A DNA stretch of 53,710 nucleotides, taken from Anaerolineales bacterium UBA5797 (GTDB lineage: Bacteria > Chloroflexota > Anaerolineae > Anaerolineales > Villigracilaceae). The notes below the pieces were generated by a model. The model saw only the letters and a list, made by a program, of their open reading frames with translations. It had not been told where the DNA came from and searched no databases. The position numbers and the translations under genes are program-made. Positions 24,748 through 33,108 of this stretch are shown one piece after another (positions within the stretch are counted from its first letter, which is position 1; the number at the start of each line of letters is the position of its first letter). The stretch spans positions 1 to 53,710 of the forward strand of contig DIDP01000062.1 of assembly GCA_002418205.1 (NCBI GenBank), read 5' to 3'.

Positions 24748-26157
24748 ATGAGTGAAGATGCAAGGATATTAGAAGGTATCGGCGAATATAAATACGGTTT
24801 TCACGACCGTGATGATTATTACACGTTCAAGTCACGCAAGGGTCTGGATCGTGAGGTTGTCGAGCAGATTTCCTTGATGAAGGGCGAGCCGCAATGGATG
24901 CTCGAGTTCCGGTTGAAGGCGCTCGAACATTTCATGAAGCGCCCCATGCCGAATTGGGGACCCTCGTTAAAGGAATTGAATCTCGACGATATCTATTACT
25001 ACGTCAAACCGACAGAGAAACAGGAAAAATCTTGGGACGATGTGCCCGATGATATAAAACGCACGTTCGACAAGCTCGGTGTGCCGGAAGCGGAGCGCAA
25101 ATTTCTGGCCGGGCTTGGCGCGCAGTATGAATCGGAGATGGTCTATCACTCGATCCAGGAGCATCTCGAAAAGCAGGGGGTGATCTTCCTTTCGATCGAA
25201 GACGGGTTGAGGCAGCACCCCGATCTGTTCCGCGAATACTTTGGAACGGTCATCCCACCGGAAGATAACAAGTTCGCCGCTTTGAACAGCGCGGTCTGGT
25301 CTGGCGGGTCGTTCGTTTATGTGCCGAAGGGCGTCAAGGTGGATTTGCCCCTGCAGGCATATTTCCGTTTGAATACCGCCAACGTCGGGCAGTTCGAACG
25401 CACATTGATCATCGTGGATGAGGGCGCTTCAGTGCATTATGTGGAAGGCTGTACCGCGCCGCAATACACCACCGATTCCTTCCACTCCGGCGTGATCGAG
25501 ATCATCGTCAAGAAAGGCGCGCGTTCGCGCTACTCGACCATCCAGAACTGGTCAACCAACGTGTACAACCTGGTTACCCAGCGCGCAAAGGTTTTTGAGA
25601 ACGGTACCCATGAATGGGTGGACGCCAACCTTGGTTCCAAGGTCACGATGAAATATCCTTCCTGTTATCTCATGGAACCCGGCGCACGCGGCGAAATGCT
25701 CTCGATGGCATTTGCGGGTCCCGGCCAGACTCAGGATGCAGGCTCGAAGATGGTGCATTTTGCGCCGAACACCTCCAGCAAGATCACGTCGAAGTCCATC
25801 AGCAAGAGCGGCGGACGCGCTTCGTATCGCGGTCTGCTCAAGGTCTATAAAGGCGCGAAAGGTGTCAAGTCCAACGTTGTCTGTGACGCGTTGTTGCTTG
25901 ATCCACAATCCCGCTCTGACACGTATCCCTACATCGAGATCGACGAAGACGATGTGACCATCGGTCACGAAGCCTCGGTCAGCAAGGTGGGTGAGGAGCA
26001 GTTGTTCTACCTCATGAGCCGCGGCCTGAGCGAAGAGGAAGCCACCACCATGGTTGTCTCCGGCTTCATCGAACCGCTCGTCAAGGAACTGCCGATGGAA
26101 TATGCCGTCGAGATGAACCGCTTGATCCAACTTCAAATGGAAGGAAGCATCGGCTGA
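24748..26157 (+). CDS. sufB: Fe-S assembly scaffold SufB
   Basis: 469 aa, normal length. Beta-helix scaffold on which clusters are built together with SufC and SufD. Marker stretches are KYGFHDRDDYYTFKSRKGL, SGGSFVYVPKGVKVDLPLQAYFR, EGCTAPQYTTDSFHSGVIEI and the C-terminal NVVCDALLLDPQSRSDTYPYIEI with the Cys that accepts sulfur. I chose ATG 24748, which gives the conserved N-terminus; the frame is open 57 bases upstream without a conserved sequence. It overlaps nothing and ends one base before sufD. Confidence 0.97.
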   Translation: MSEDARILEGIGEYKYGFHDRDDYYTFKSRKGLDREVVEQISLMKGEPQWMLEFRLKALEHFMKRPMPNWGPSLKELNLDDIYYYVKPTEKQEKSWDDVPDDIKRTFDKLGVPEAERKFLAGLGAQYESEMVYHSIQEHLEKQGVIFLSIEDGLRQHPDLFREYFGTVIPPEDNKFAALNSAVWSGGSFVYVPKGVKVDLPLQAYFRLNTANVGQFERTLIIVDEGASVHYVEGCTAPQYTTDSFHSGVIEIIVKKGARSRYSTIQNWSTNVYNLVTQRAKVFENGTHEWVDANLGSKVTMKYPSCYLMEPGARGEMLSMAFAGPGQTQDAGSKMVHFAPNTSSKITSKSISKSGGRASYRGLLKVYKGAKGVKSNVVCDALLLDPQSRSDTYPYIEIDEDDVTIGHEASVSKVGEEQLFYLMSRGLSEEEATTMVVSGFIEPLVKELPMEYAVEMNRLIQLQMEGSIG

Positions 26158-26158
26158 C

Positions 26159-27499
26159 ATGGAAGAAAAACCCAAAGTTGTTGTTTCAAGGACTCGAAAG
26201 GCGGTTTCCACTGCAAAGGAATTCAATTTCACGGAAGCCGATGTCCGCGCGGGAAAAGATTCAGTCGCTTCCTACCGAACCTCAGCCTGGAACACGTTCA
26301 AGAAGTTGCCTCTCCCCGATACTTCTCTCGAAGCCTGGCGGCGCACCGACATCCATCAACTTCCCGCTGACAAATTCAAGTTCGCGGGAGGAGGCGCATT
26401 CCATGATCTGCCTCCCGTAAGGGAGGACCTGCTTCAGCCCCTCGTTGCCGACCAGCACGGCGGACAGATCGTCCTGCTGCCCGGCGGCTCGAAGATCGAG
26501 CTCGATGAAAAACTCGCGAAACAGGGCGTCATCTTTACGGATTTGAGAAACGCGGAGGAGAAACACCCTGACCTGCTGGCAAAGATGATCGGCAAGACAG
26601 TTAATGTTGAGGAAGGAAAGTTTTCCGCATTGGCGGGAGCGTTCGCTCAGAACGGTGTTGTTCTTTACGTTCCCAAAGGTGTTGTTGTGGAAGAGCCACT
26701 TCACTCAGTGCTATGGGGCCCCGGCACGGATATTGCCCACATCTCGCACATTCTTGTGCTGGTCGATGACGGCGCGTCGGTGACGTATGTCCACGAGGCG
26801 GCATCGCCCGATTTAAAGGGAGCCAACTCCATGCACGCGGGACTCGTCGAGATCCAGGTCATGCAGAACGCCTCTTTGAAGTTCGTCGAGTTGCAGTCGT
26901 GGGGACGTCATGTCTGGAATTTCAGTCATGAGCGTGCCCGCGTCGAACGCGATGGCAACCTCGATTGGATCTTCGGCGCAATAGGCTCACGTATCACCAA
27001 GAACTTCTCCGAACTCGACCTGGCTGGCGAGGGCGCGCAGGGACGCATGTCCGGTTTCTATTTCACGGACGGCGACCAGCATCTCGATCATGACACCCAG
27101 CAGAATCACCTTGCCCCGCACACCACCAGCGACCTGCTTTTTAAAGGCGCGCTGAAAGGCAAGAGCCGTTCCGTTTGGCAGGGGATGATCTATGTCGCTC
27201 CGGGGGCGCAAAAAACGGACGGGTATCAGGCGAACAGGAATCTGGTCCTGAGTGATGCGGCGCGTGCCGATTCCATCCCCGGGCTGGAGATCCTCGCGGA
27301 CGATGTCCGCTGTACGCACGGCGCGACGGTTGGCAAACTTGAGCAGGAACCGTTGTTCTATTTGAAGTCCCGCGGCATTCCTCAGAAGGAGGCGGAAAAG
27401 ATTGTGGTCGAAGGCTTCTTCGATCCGATCTTCCAGCGCATTCCGTTTGAAGGTGTTCGTGATCGCTTCCAGCAGTATATTGCTGATAAAATGGCGTGA
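26159..27499 (+). CDS. sufD: Fe-S assembly protein SufD
   Basis: 446 aa partner of SufB in the SufBC2D complex. The C-terminal core reads TDGYQANRNLVLSDAARADSIPGLEILADDVRCTHGATVGKLE, with the conserved Cys-Thr-His that sits at the SufB-SufD interface, followed by FYLKSRGIPQKEAEKIVVEGFFDPI. The ATG begins one base after the sufB stop, implying translational coupling. No deviation from family length or motifs was noticed. Confidence 0.96.
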   Translation: MEEKPKVVVSRTRKAVSTAKEFNFTEADVRAGKDSVASYRTSAWNTFKKLPLPDTSLEAWRRTDIHQLPADKFKFAGGGAFHDLPPVREDLLQPLVADQHGGQIVLLPGGSKIELDEKLAKQGVIFTDLRNAEEKHPDLLAKMIGKTVNVEEGKFSALAGAFAQNGVVLYVPKGVVVEEPLHSVLWGPGTDIAHISHILVLVDDGASVTYVHEAASPDLKGANSMHAGLVEIQVMQNASLKFVELQSWGRHVWNFSHERARVERDGNLDWIFGAIGSRITKNFSELDLAGEGAQGRMSGFYFTDGDQHLDHDTQQNHLAPHTTSDLLFKGALKGKSRSVWQGMIYVAPGAQKTDGYQANRNLVLSDAARADSIPGLEILADDVRCTHGATVGKLEQEPLFYLKSRGIPQKEAEKIVVEGFFDPIFQRIPFEGVRDRFQQYIADKMA

Positions 27500-27535
27500 T
27501 CGTCATTCTGCAGGAATTAGAAGATAAGGATATTC

Positions 27536-28063
27536 ATGGCTGCAAAAGAGAAAGCAAAACCGAAGTCCAAGGTTCAGACGAAGGAAAAGAACCCTGCCGC
27601 GAAGCAGAAGGGCTCCATGCAGGCGAAGTCGCGGTCGAAAGCCGCCGGCACAAAAAAGAAGAAATCTGAATCCGGGCAAAAGGTGCGGGTCGTCAATAAG
27701 ATCTCGGCGCCGCGGGTCGTGAAAAATGGCGATGATCACAAGTCGTCCAAGACCCTGCGCATGATCCCGCAATATAACTACATGCGTGCGCCTGATTTCA
27801 TGCACGATTTTCAGGTGGGCGACAAGGTGGAAGTGTATTGTGACCATGAGAAGAACAAGGAACGTGTGCGCGGCTGGATCGCGGGCATCGTGGTCCAGGT
27901 GGATAACAAAATGGTGGCGGTCCAGTTCCGTTCGAATGTATTCCTGACCGACGGCTGGATGGTCCCCGACCGTATCCTTTGGTATCCGCTTTCGTCTGAA
28001 CACATCCGCCCGGTTGCAGGTAAAAGATCTGCCAGAAAAGAGAAACCGATCCCGGATTATTAA
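27536..28063 (+). CDS. Lys-rich protein with a Tudor/Agenet-like domain inside the suf operon
   Basis: 175 aa, not recognised. Residues 1-50 are a disordered, strongly basic Lys/Ala/Ser tail. Residues ~90-160 read FQVGDKVEVYCDHEKNKERVRGWIAGIVVQVDNKMVAVQF...DGWMVPDRILWYPLSSEHIRP, a small beta-barrel pattern (VGDxVEV, then strands with an aromatic/acidic loop) reminiscent of SH3, Tudor or Agenet domains. There is one Cys. It lies 36 bases after sufD and its stop is three bases before sufS, so it is cotranscribed with Fe-S genes. It could bind nucleic acid through the basic tail; no function is assigned. Confidence 0.85.
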   Translation: MAAKEKAKPKSKVQTKEKNPAAKQKGSMQAKSRSKAAGTKKKKSESGQKVRVVNKISAPRVVKNGDDHKSSKTLRMIPQYNYMRAPDFMHDFQVGDKVEVYCDHEKNKERVRGWIAGIVVQVDNKMVAVQFRSNVFLTDGWMVPDRILWYPLSSEHIRPVAGKRSARKEKPIPDY

Positions 28064-28066
28064 TCC

Positions 28067-29293
28067 ATGACCTTAGATGTAACATCCGTTCGCGAACAGT
28101 TTCCGATATTCCAGCGGGAGATCAGTGCAGGTGTTCCGCTGGTTTATCTTGATTCCACTGCCACATCGCAAAAACCGCTGGCGGTGATCGAAGCGATGGA
28201 CCGGTATTACCGCCGGTCGAATGCCAACATCCATCGCGGCGTACATACGCTGGCTGAGGAAGCCACGGCATTGTATGAAGAGGCGCGCGAGAAGATCGCC
28301 AGATTCGTCAATGCGCCGTCCGCCCGTCAAATCATCTACACCCGCAACACAACCGAATCGATCAACCTGGTTGCATACGCATGGGCGCGTGCAAATCTCA
28401 AGCCGGGCGATCTCATTATCCTGACCGAGATGGAGCACCACTCCAACCTCGTCCCCTGGCACATGCTTGCAATGGAGCGCGGGGTCGAACTGGATTTCAT
28501 CCCGGTGACCGAGGATGGCTTGCTGGATCTGGAGGCCTACAAAGCGCTTCTCAACCGGACCCCGAAACTGGTCTCGTTTACACACATGTCCAACGTCCTC
28601 GGCACGATCAACCCGGCGGCGGAGATCATCCGTCTGGCGCATGAAGCCGGTGCAGTGACATTGGTGGATGCCGCGCAATCCGTCCCGCACCTGAAGGTGG
28701 ACGTGCAGGCGCTTGACGCGGATTTCCTCGCGTTTTCTGCCCACAAAATGTGTGGTCCGACCGGTATCGGCGCGTTGTACGGCAAGGCGGACCTGCTCGA
28801 AAAAATGCCGCCCTTCCTTGGCGGCGGGGACATGATCAAGGAAGTGAAACTGCGTTCCTTCCGTCCTAATTCATTGCCTCACAAATTCGAGGCCGGGACA
28901 CCCGCCATCGCGGAGGCGGTCGGTTTTGGTGCAGCGGTTGATTATCTGTCATCACTTGGAATGGATGAGATCGCTGCCCACGAACACTCGATCACGGAAT
29001 ATGCACTGGAACGTCTTGTTGAGATACCCGGTGTGAAGCTGTTTGGTCCCGATGCCGGGAATAAAGGCGGCGTGGCGGCGTTCACCCTGAGCGGCGTTCA
29101 TCCGCACGATGTGGCACAGATCCTGGACAAGGATGGGATCGCGGTCCGTGCCGGGCACCACTGTGCGCAGCCTCTGCATGAGAAATTTGGCATCCCTGCC
29201 ACCAGCCGCGCTTCGTTCTATCTGTATAACACAAAGGATGAAGTGGACCTGCTGGTGAATGGGATTTACAAGGTGAAGGAAATATTCGGATAA
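28067..29293 (+). CDS. sufS: Cysteine desulfurase SufS
   Basis: PLP enzyme that takes sulfur from cysteine as an enzyme-bound persulfide for cluster assembly. 408 aa, the SufS/CsdA length. The cofactor Lys lies in AFSAHKMCGPTGIGALYG, the THMSNVLGTINP motif is present, and the active-site Cys is in RAGHHCAQPLHEKFG, the type-II (SufS) arrangement. The gene follows the Lys-rich unknown by three bases. A dispersed palindromic repeat (29295-29381) separates it from sufU. Confidence 0.97.
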   Translation: MTLDVTSVREQFPIFQREISAGVPLVYLDSTATSQKPLAVIEAMDRYYRRSNANIHRGVHTLAEEATALYEEAREKIARFVNAPSARQIIYTRNTTESINLVAYAWARANLKPGDLIILTEMEHHSNLVPWHMLAMERGVELDFIPVTEDGLLDLEAYKALLNRTPKLVSFTHMSNVLGTINPAAEIIRLAHEAGAVTLVDAAQSVPHLKVDVQALDADFLAFSAHKMCGPTGIGALYGKADLLEKMPPFLGGGDMIKEVKLRSFRPNSLPHKFEAGTPAIAEAVGFGAAVDYLSSLGMDEIAAHEHSITEYALERLVEIPGVKLFGPDAGNKGGVAAFTLSGVHPHDVAQILDKDGIAVRAGHHCAQPLHEKFGIPATSRASFYLYNTKDEVDLLVNGIYKVKEIFG

Positions 29294-29294
29294 T

Positions 29295-29381
29295 GTCTTT
29301 GCGATGGCGAAGCCCTAAGCAATCTCGTATGACTTGTAAGAAGTAGATTGCTTCGGCGGGTGAATACTGCCTTGCACTGAC
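29295..29381. repeat. Palindromic dispersed repeat, copy 1
   Basis: About 87 bp with a core AAGCAATCT...AGATTGCTTC and outer ends GTCTTTGCGATGG and CTTGCACTGAC, an imperfect inverted repeat. The ends and core match copy 2 at 32312-32396. It resembles the widespread ATTGCGAGG/GCAATCT-type REP or MITE-like elements recalled from several bacterial phyla. It lies in the sufS-sufU gap and would fold into a hairpin in the mRNA. Confidence 0.6.
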
Positions 29382-29392
29382 ATGGGAGAACC

Positions 29393-29788
29393 ATGGACGA
29401 CCTCTATCGCGAAGTAATCATCGAACACTATAAGAATCCCGGTTATCGCGGGCACCTTGACCCGCATGACATCATGTTCGCGGATAACAACCCCTTGTGC
29501 GGGGATCACATAGAGATCACGGTGCAGGTGGATTCAAATGGCAACGTGAAGGATGCCCGTTTCGAGGGGCATGGCTGTGCCATTTCGCAAGCGTCTGCCG
29601 ATCTGCTGGTTGAGTCGATCATTGGGAAGCCTCTCGAAGAAGTAAAGCAACTCAATAAACAACACGTCCTGGATATGCTCGGCATCGACCTGGGGCCTGT
29701 CCGTTTGAAGTGTGCCCTCCTATCGCTCAAGGTCTTAAAAGCAGGAGTCTATGGGCTGGGCGAAGCCAGTGATGAACTGGTGGAGTAA
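29393..29788 (+). CDS. sufU: SufU Fe-S scaffold / sulfur transfer protein
   Basis: 131 aa, short NifU-like protein. Three ligand Cys occur in NPLCGDHIEI, GHGCAISQASADLL and RLKCALLSLKVLK, with the Asp after the first Cys. SufU accepts persulfide sulfur from SufS (zinc-dependent in the Firmicute system) and is the usual partner in operons without SufE. It follows sufS after the palindromic repeat. Confidence 0.95.
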   Translation: MDDLYREVIIEHYKNPGYRGHLDPHDIMFADNNPLCGDHIEITVQVDSNGNVKDARFEGHGCAISQASADLLVESIIGKPLEEVKQLNKQHVLDMLGIDLGPVRLKCALLSLKVLKAGVYGLGEASDELVE

Positions 29789-29849
29789 TTTTGAAGTATC
29801 GACCTGTCAGGGATGATTGACAAAGCACCCGATGGGGAGGGAAACCAAG

Positions 29850-30197
29850 ATGTTCAATTACACAACCTTTGAAGATTCGAAATTGGAATTTGTGGAGATC
29901 GCACCTGCCAGCGAACTGCCAAATGGGGAGCGGCTGTTCCTCGAACTGGAGGGCAGGGCAATTGTGATCTTCAACATTGCCGACCAATTGTTCGCGGTCG
30001 GTGATATTTGCACGCATGATGACGGTCCTTTGGGGGACGGGGACCTGGAGGGGTACAACATCGTCTGCCCGCGTCACGGCGCGGAATTCGATGTGCGGAC
30101 CGGCAAGGTCATGCAGATGCCTGCAGTGGTGGACATCCCTGCCTACCCGGTAAAGACCGTGGATGGAATGATCCAATTGGGGATCCCCAAAGAGTAA
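29850..30197 (+). CDS. Rieske-type [2Fe-2S] ferredoxin
   Basis: 115 aa soluble Rieske protein. Cluster boxes are CTHDDGPL and CPRHGAEFD, i.e. C-x-H and C-x2-H ligands, the form without a disulfide that is typical of dioxygenase ferredoxins and NirD. It has no signal peptide or membrane helix. The ATG at 29850 has a GGGGAGGG ribosome site; an earlier in-frame ATG at 29817 is less well placed. As the last gene of the suf operon it may donate electrons for cluster assembly, a role inferred from context. Confidence 0.9.
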   Translation: MFNYTTFEDSKLEFVEIAPASELPNGERLFLELEGRAIVIFNIADQLFAVGDICTHDDGPLGDGDLEGYNIVCPRHGAEFDVRTGKVMQMPAVVDIPAYPVKTVDGMIQLGIPKE

Positions 30198-30218
30198 TTG
30201 TTCTGATGTAAACCGAAT

Positions 30219-31484
30219 TCATGATGGTTCTGCCGCAATCTGCGGAATGCCTTCGGTTGGTTTGTTCTCCATTTCCATTACATCTTTTGAAAAGAATCCA
30301 AAAAATCCCATAAACACACAAGAGACGCCGGCGATCAGGAACCAAAGTTGAATTCCGAACGCGTCTGCAAACGGACCGGCGATCATCAACGCGAGCGGGG
30401 AGACCAGCATCGCGGCGCTAAAGATGAATGCAAAAACCCTGCCTTGCATTTCGGGTACGATCGCGGCTTGCAGTGTCGCGCCATATGAACCGTTGATGAT
30501 CGGTAATAAAAAACCCACTACGGAATTGGCGATCAGCCCCGCCAAAAACATGTGCGATGGGATCACGCCAACAATGGCGGTACTCAGCCCCATCAAGATC
30601 AACCCAAACTGGGCGGTAACGATCTTGCGTTTGAAGCCGCCCCAGATGCCGAGGACCAGCCCGCCAAGGATCGTGCCGGCGGCAAAGGACGATAGCCACC
30701 ACCCGAGTTGTCCCGCCCCGCCGTTGAAATGATTGGTGATGAGCAATGGTGTTAATGGCTCGGTGGCGCTGTAAAAGAAGTTGATCACCATCACCAGTCC
30801 CAGCAGGATGACGAGGCCGCGCCAGGCTCTGATATAACGGAAGCCGGCCGCGAAGTCCTGCCAGAACGTGTTTTGGGCTTGTGGTCCGCGCTCCGGTTGG
30901 GGAATCCGGATGAAGAACAGGATAAGGATCGCCAGCATGGCAGTCCCGATATCGATCCCAAGGATGCCCTGCATGGGCAAAACGGATAGGAGGTAGGCGC
31001 CGAGCGGCGCTGAGATGATGTTCAGTCCTCCTTGTAATGCCTGGTTGAAACCCTGCACGCGTGCGAGATGTTCCTTGGGGACAAGCATTACCACCGATGC
31101 GCCAAATGCGGATTGATGGAAGCCTCCCGCCACCGCGCGGATAAACAGAACAATGTAGATGTGCCAGATTTGGACAATGCCTGATGCAAACAGCAGTGCA
31201 AGGATAAGCGTGGCTGTAGCGACTGTCGCGTCTGCTGCAATGAGCAACAGGCGACGATTGCCCCGATCGACCCATGTGCCGATGAACGGGGATAATACCA
31301 CCTGAGGGAGCAGGCCCATCATGGATGCGATGGCAAGCGTTGTAGCGGATTTGGCGGTCTGTGTAAGATACCAGATGATGGCAAACTGCACGAGCTGGCT
31401 GCCAAGCAGTGATAACGCCTGACCCGTCCAAAGCGTATAAAAGCGGACAGCCCAATTTTGCGAGTTGGGTTGGGAGGTTGTCAT
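30219..31484 (-). CDS. MFS transporter (EntS-like)
   Basis: 421 aa with twelve predicted helices. The opening NWAVRFYTLWTGQALSLLGSQLVQFAIIWYLTQTAKSATTLAIASMMGLLPQVVLSPFIGTWVDRGNRR is that of the EntS/MdfA-like exporter branch of the MFS, including the loop motif WVDRGNRR between helices 2 and 3. Substrate unknown; drug or siderophore export is the family guess. ATG 31484 has a AAGGA ribosome site. A hairpin with a - strand T-run lies just upstream in its leader. Confidence 0.88.
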   Translation of the reverse strand: MTTSQPNSQNWAVRFYTLWTGQALSLLGSQLVQFAIIWYLTQTAKSATTLAIASMMGLLPQVVLSPFIGTWVDRGNRRLLLIAADATVATATLILALLFASGIVQIWHIYIVLFIRAVAGGFHQSAFGASVVMLVPKEHLARVQGFNQALQGGLNIISAPLGAYLLSVLPMQGILGIDIGTAMLAILILFFIRIPQPERGPQAQNTFWQDFAAGFRYIRAWRGLVILLGLVMVINFFYSATEPLTPLLITNHFNGGAGQLGWWLSSFAAGTILGGLVLGIWGGFKRKIVTAQFGLILMGLSTAIVGVIPSHMFLAGLIANSVVGFLLPIINGSYGATLQAAIVPEMQGRVFAFIFSAAMLVSPLALMIAGPFADAFGIQLWFLIAGVSCVFMGFFGFFSKDVMEMENKPTEGIPQIAAEPS

Positions 31485-31504
31485 ATCGGTTCCTTGGGTG
31501 CAGG

Positions 31505-31534
31505 ATAAAAAAGGATGGAGCAAAACTCCATCCT
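31505..31534 (-). terminator. Terminator/attenuator hairpin upstream of the MFS gene
   Basis: Perfect 9-bp stem AGGATGGAG / CTCCATCCT with loop CAAAA (as read on the + strand), followed on the - strand by TTTTTT. It lies between the PIG-L gene and the MFS ATG, and a TGC-TACACT box (31547-31539) would start transcription at its first base. Confidence 0.55.
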
Positions 31535-31604
31535 GAGAAGTGTAGCACGATGTACTGTATACAATGCCATCCTGCTGAACCGTTTTTTACTCAACAGCCT
31601 GCGT

Positions 31605-31618
31605 AATAACCGGTTATT
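31605..31618. promoter_or_regulatory. 14-bp perfect palindrome
   Basis: AATAACCGGTTATT lies in the 184-bp gap between the PIG-L and MFS genes. A candidate repressor site for the MFS gene by symmetry and position only. Confidence 0.3.
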
Positions 31619-31668
31619 TTCCATCCAGATGGAGGGAATGGGATTCCAAATGGCTTTCCGGTCTCTGG

Positions 31669-32301
31669 CTATTCCCCGAATTTCCCCACGATCCTCAGAA
31701 TGTCAAATCCCTCGGCAAATGGACGTTCCGCCAGCGCGCCGTGCCGAACCATGATCGAACGCGTCAGTTCGCTGTTGAAATAATAGCGGTCGCGATAGGT
31801 CTCGTACCTGGACAATGCCTCGATCTTCTTGTTTACATCCTCTTCGGTGACTTCAACCAGAAAGTGCGGAAAGAAGCCATACGATGAACGCACGACATCG
31901 AAGCCCAGCACGGTAATGCCGCGATAGGCGCGCAAGGCTTCGTCAGTCATGACATTGTGATCCTGGTGAATATCCTGCTTCGAATGGACGAAGATCAGGT
32001 CAGGCTTGAAATCCCGCCGAAGCTTGAGGAAATACTCAAGGATTTCCTGGCGGGCATCAGGGAAGATGCGGGTCGTAAATGGGCCCAGAATGATCCTGTC
32101 TTTTGGAATGCCCAACACAGCCATGGCTTCATGGTGTTCCTCTATTACATTCCCAAGATCGGGGTTTTTCTGATTATCAGAAAGGGTGACGCATAGCACA
32201 TCGGTTTTTTGTGCGATTTGATGAAGGAGAGCGCCGCATCCCAACTCGATATCGTCGGGATGTGCGCCAAGGAAAAGGACTCGTTTGCCGAAGAAGTTCA
32301 T
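31669..32301 (-). CDS. PIG-L family deacetylase
   Basis: 210 aa LmbE/PIG-L zinc hydrolase. The signature AHPDDIELGCGALL supplies the zinc ligands, and the second half has DLIFVHSKQDIHQDHNVMTDEALRA with the HxxH region. The family removes acetyl groups from N-acetylglucosamine-type sugars or related amides. ATG 32301 begins MNFFGKRVLFLGAHPDD; the frame extends 39 bases upstream, but that stretch is encoded by a palindromic repeat and is excluded. Sugar or cofactor substrate is unknown. Confidence 0.92.
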   Translation of the reverse strand: MNFFGKRVLFLGAHPDDIELGCGALLHQIAQKTDVLCVTLSDNQKNPDLGNVIEEHHEAMAVLGIPKDRIILGPFTTRIFPDARQEILEYFLKLRRDFKPDLIFVHSKQDIHQDHNVMTDEALRAYRGITVLGFDVVRSSYGFFPHFLVEVTEEDVNKKIEALSRYETYRDRYYFNSELTRSIMVRHGALAERPFAEGFDILRIVGKFGE

Positions 32302-32311
32302 GATTTCTCCC

Positions 32312-32396
32312 GTCATTGCAAGCGCGATCACCCGAAGCAATCTTTTTCATGACAAAGGGATTGCTTTGTTTGGTCTTCGACCCTCTTTGCAATGAG
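32312..32396. repeat. Palindromic dispersed repeat, copy 2
   Basis: About 85 bp: ends GTCATTGCAAGC and CTTTGCAATGAG, inner arms GAAGCAATC and GATTGCTT. It shares ends and core with 29295-29381. It sits between the cyclase-family and PIG-L genes, both on the - strand. Confidence 0.65.
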
Positions 32397-32406
32397 GATA
32401 ATTGCT

Positions 32407-33069
32407 TTATTCATCCAAAACCGCATAGGCGCGGACTGGGAACGTCCCAAACGCTTTGACCTTCACTGGCGCGGCATGGAAACGAAAACCGCCGTCGGGA
32501 AGCAATTCCAGGCCACGCATGTGCTCGCAGATCGGAATATTGTTCCCTAATAAAGTGGTATGAGCAGGGCGGGTGCCATCAGTTGTGTCGTCAATGTTAT
32601 AGGTATCAATGCCAACGAATGCCGCGCCTGCATTTACCAGATACTCTGACGCATCCTTTGTCAGATAGGGATGACCTTCAAAGTACTGATCTGTCTGCCA
32701 GTGACGTGACCAATCCGTGCGGACAAGCACCGCTTTGCCTCTTATGCCAATGCCGTCGAAGGCCTTGGCTGTGATTGCGCGCCCGAGGCTCTCTGCATGA
32801 ACGACCACGCCCTCCAGGTCAGCCAGTGACTCGAGCGGCAGTTCCGAAAGGTCGATCCCGTCTGCAAACCGATGAAACGGGCTATCCACATATGTCCCTG
32901 TGTTTGCCACCATCTCGATCCTGCCGATGGAGAATTCCGTCCCCTCGGAGTAATGCTTGCGTGAATCTTCCCGTGAAAGAAAATCGCAAATGATGGGCGC
33001 GGGAAGACCCTTGTATGTGATCATCCCATGTTCCACTTCGTGGCTGAGATCGATAAGTTTATTTGGCAT
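32407..33069 (-). CDS. Cyclase-family (kynurenine formamidase-like) hydrolase
   Basis: 220 aa. The fold and motif are those of the cyclase family: IDLSHEVEHGM at the start, then MVANTGTYVDSPFHR in place of the usual HxGTHxDxPxH. Here the two leading His are Asn and Tyr while Asp and the last His remain, so metal binding may be altered. A variant with this spelling exists in the family as I recall, so activity is not excluded. The centre ends with HTTLLGNNIPICEHMRGLELLP. Substrate unknown. Confidence 0.85.
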   Translation of the reverse strand: MPNKLIDLSHEVEHGMITYKGLPAPIICDFLSREDSRKHYSEGTEFSIGRIEMVANTGTYVDSPFHRFADGIDLSELPLESLADLEGVVVHAESLGRAITAKAFDGIGIRGKAVLVRTDWSRHWQTDQYFEGHPYLTKDASEYLVNAGAAFVGIDTYNIDDTTDGTRPAHTTLLGNNIPICEHMRGLELLPDGGFRFHAAPVKVKAFGTFPVRAYAVLDE

Positions 33070-33108
33070 CTTTTACCTGTGAGACTGCGACAAAATCCGT
33101 TCAGATTT

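Noticed and set aside
32407..33069. Calling the cyclase-family protein a pseudogene because of its missing motif His
   Set aside because: The frame is intact and full length, and the variant NTGTYVDSP appears to be a subfamily form rather than damage.
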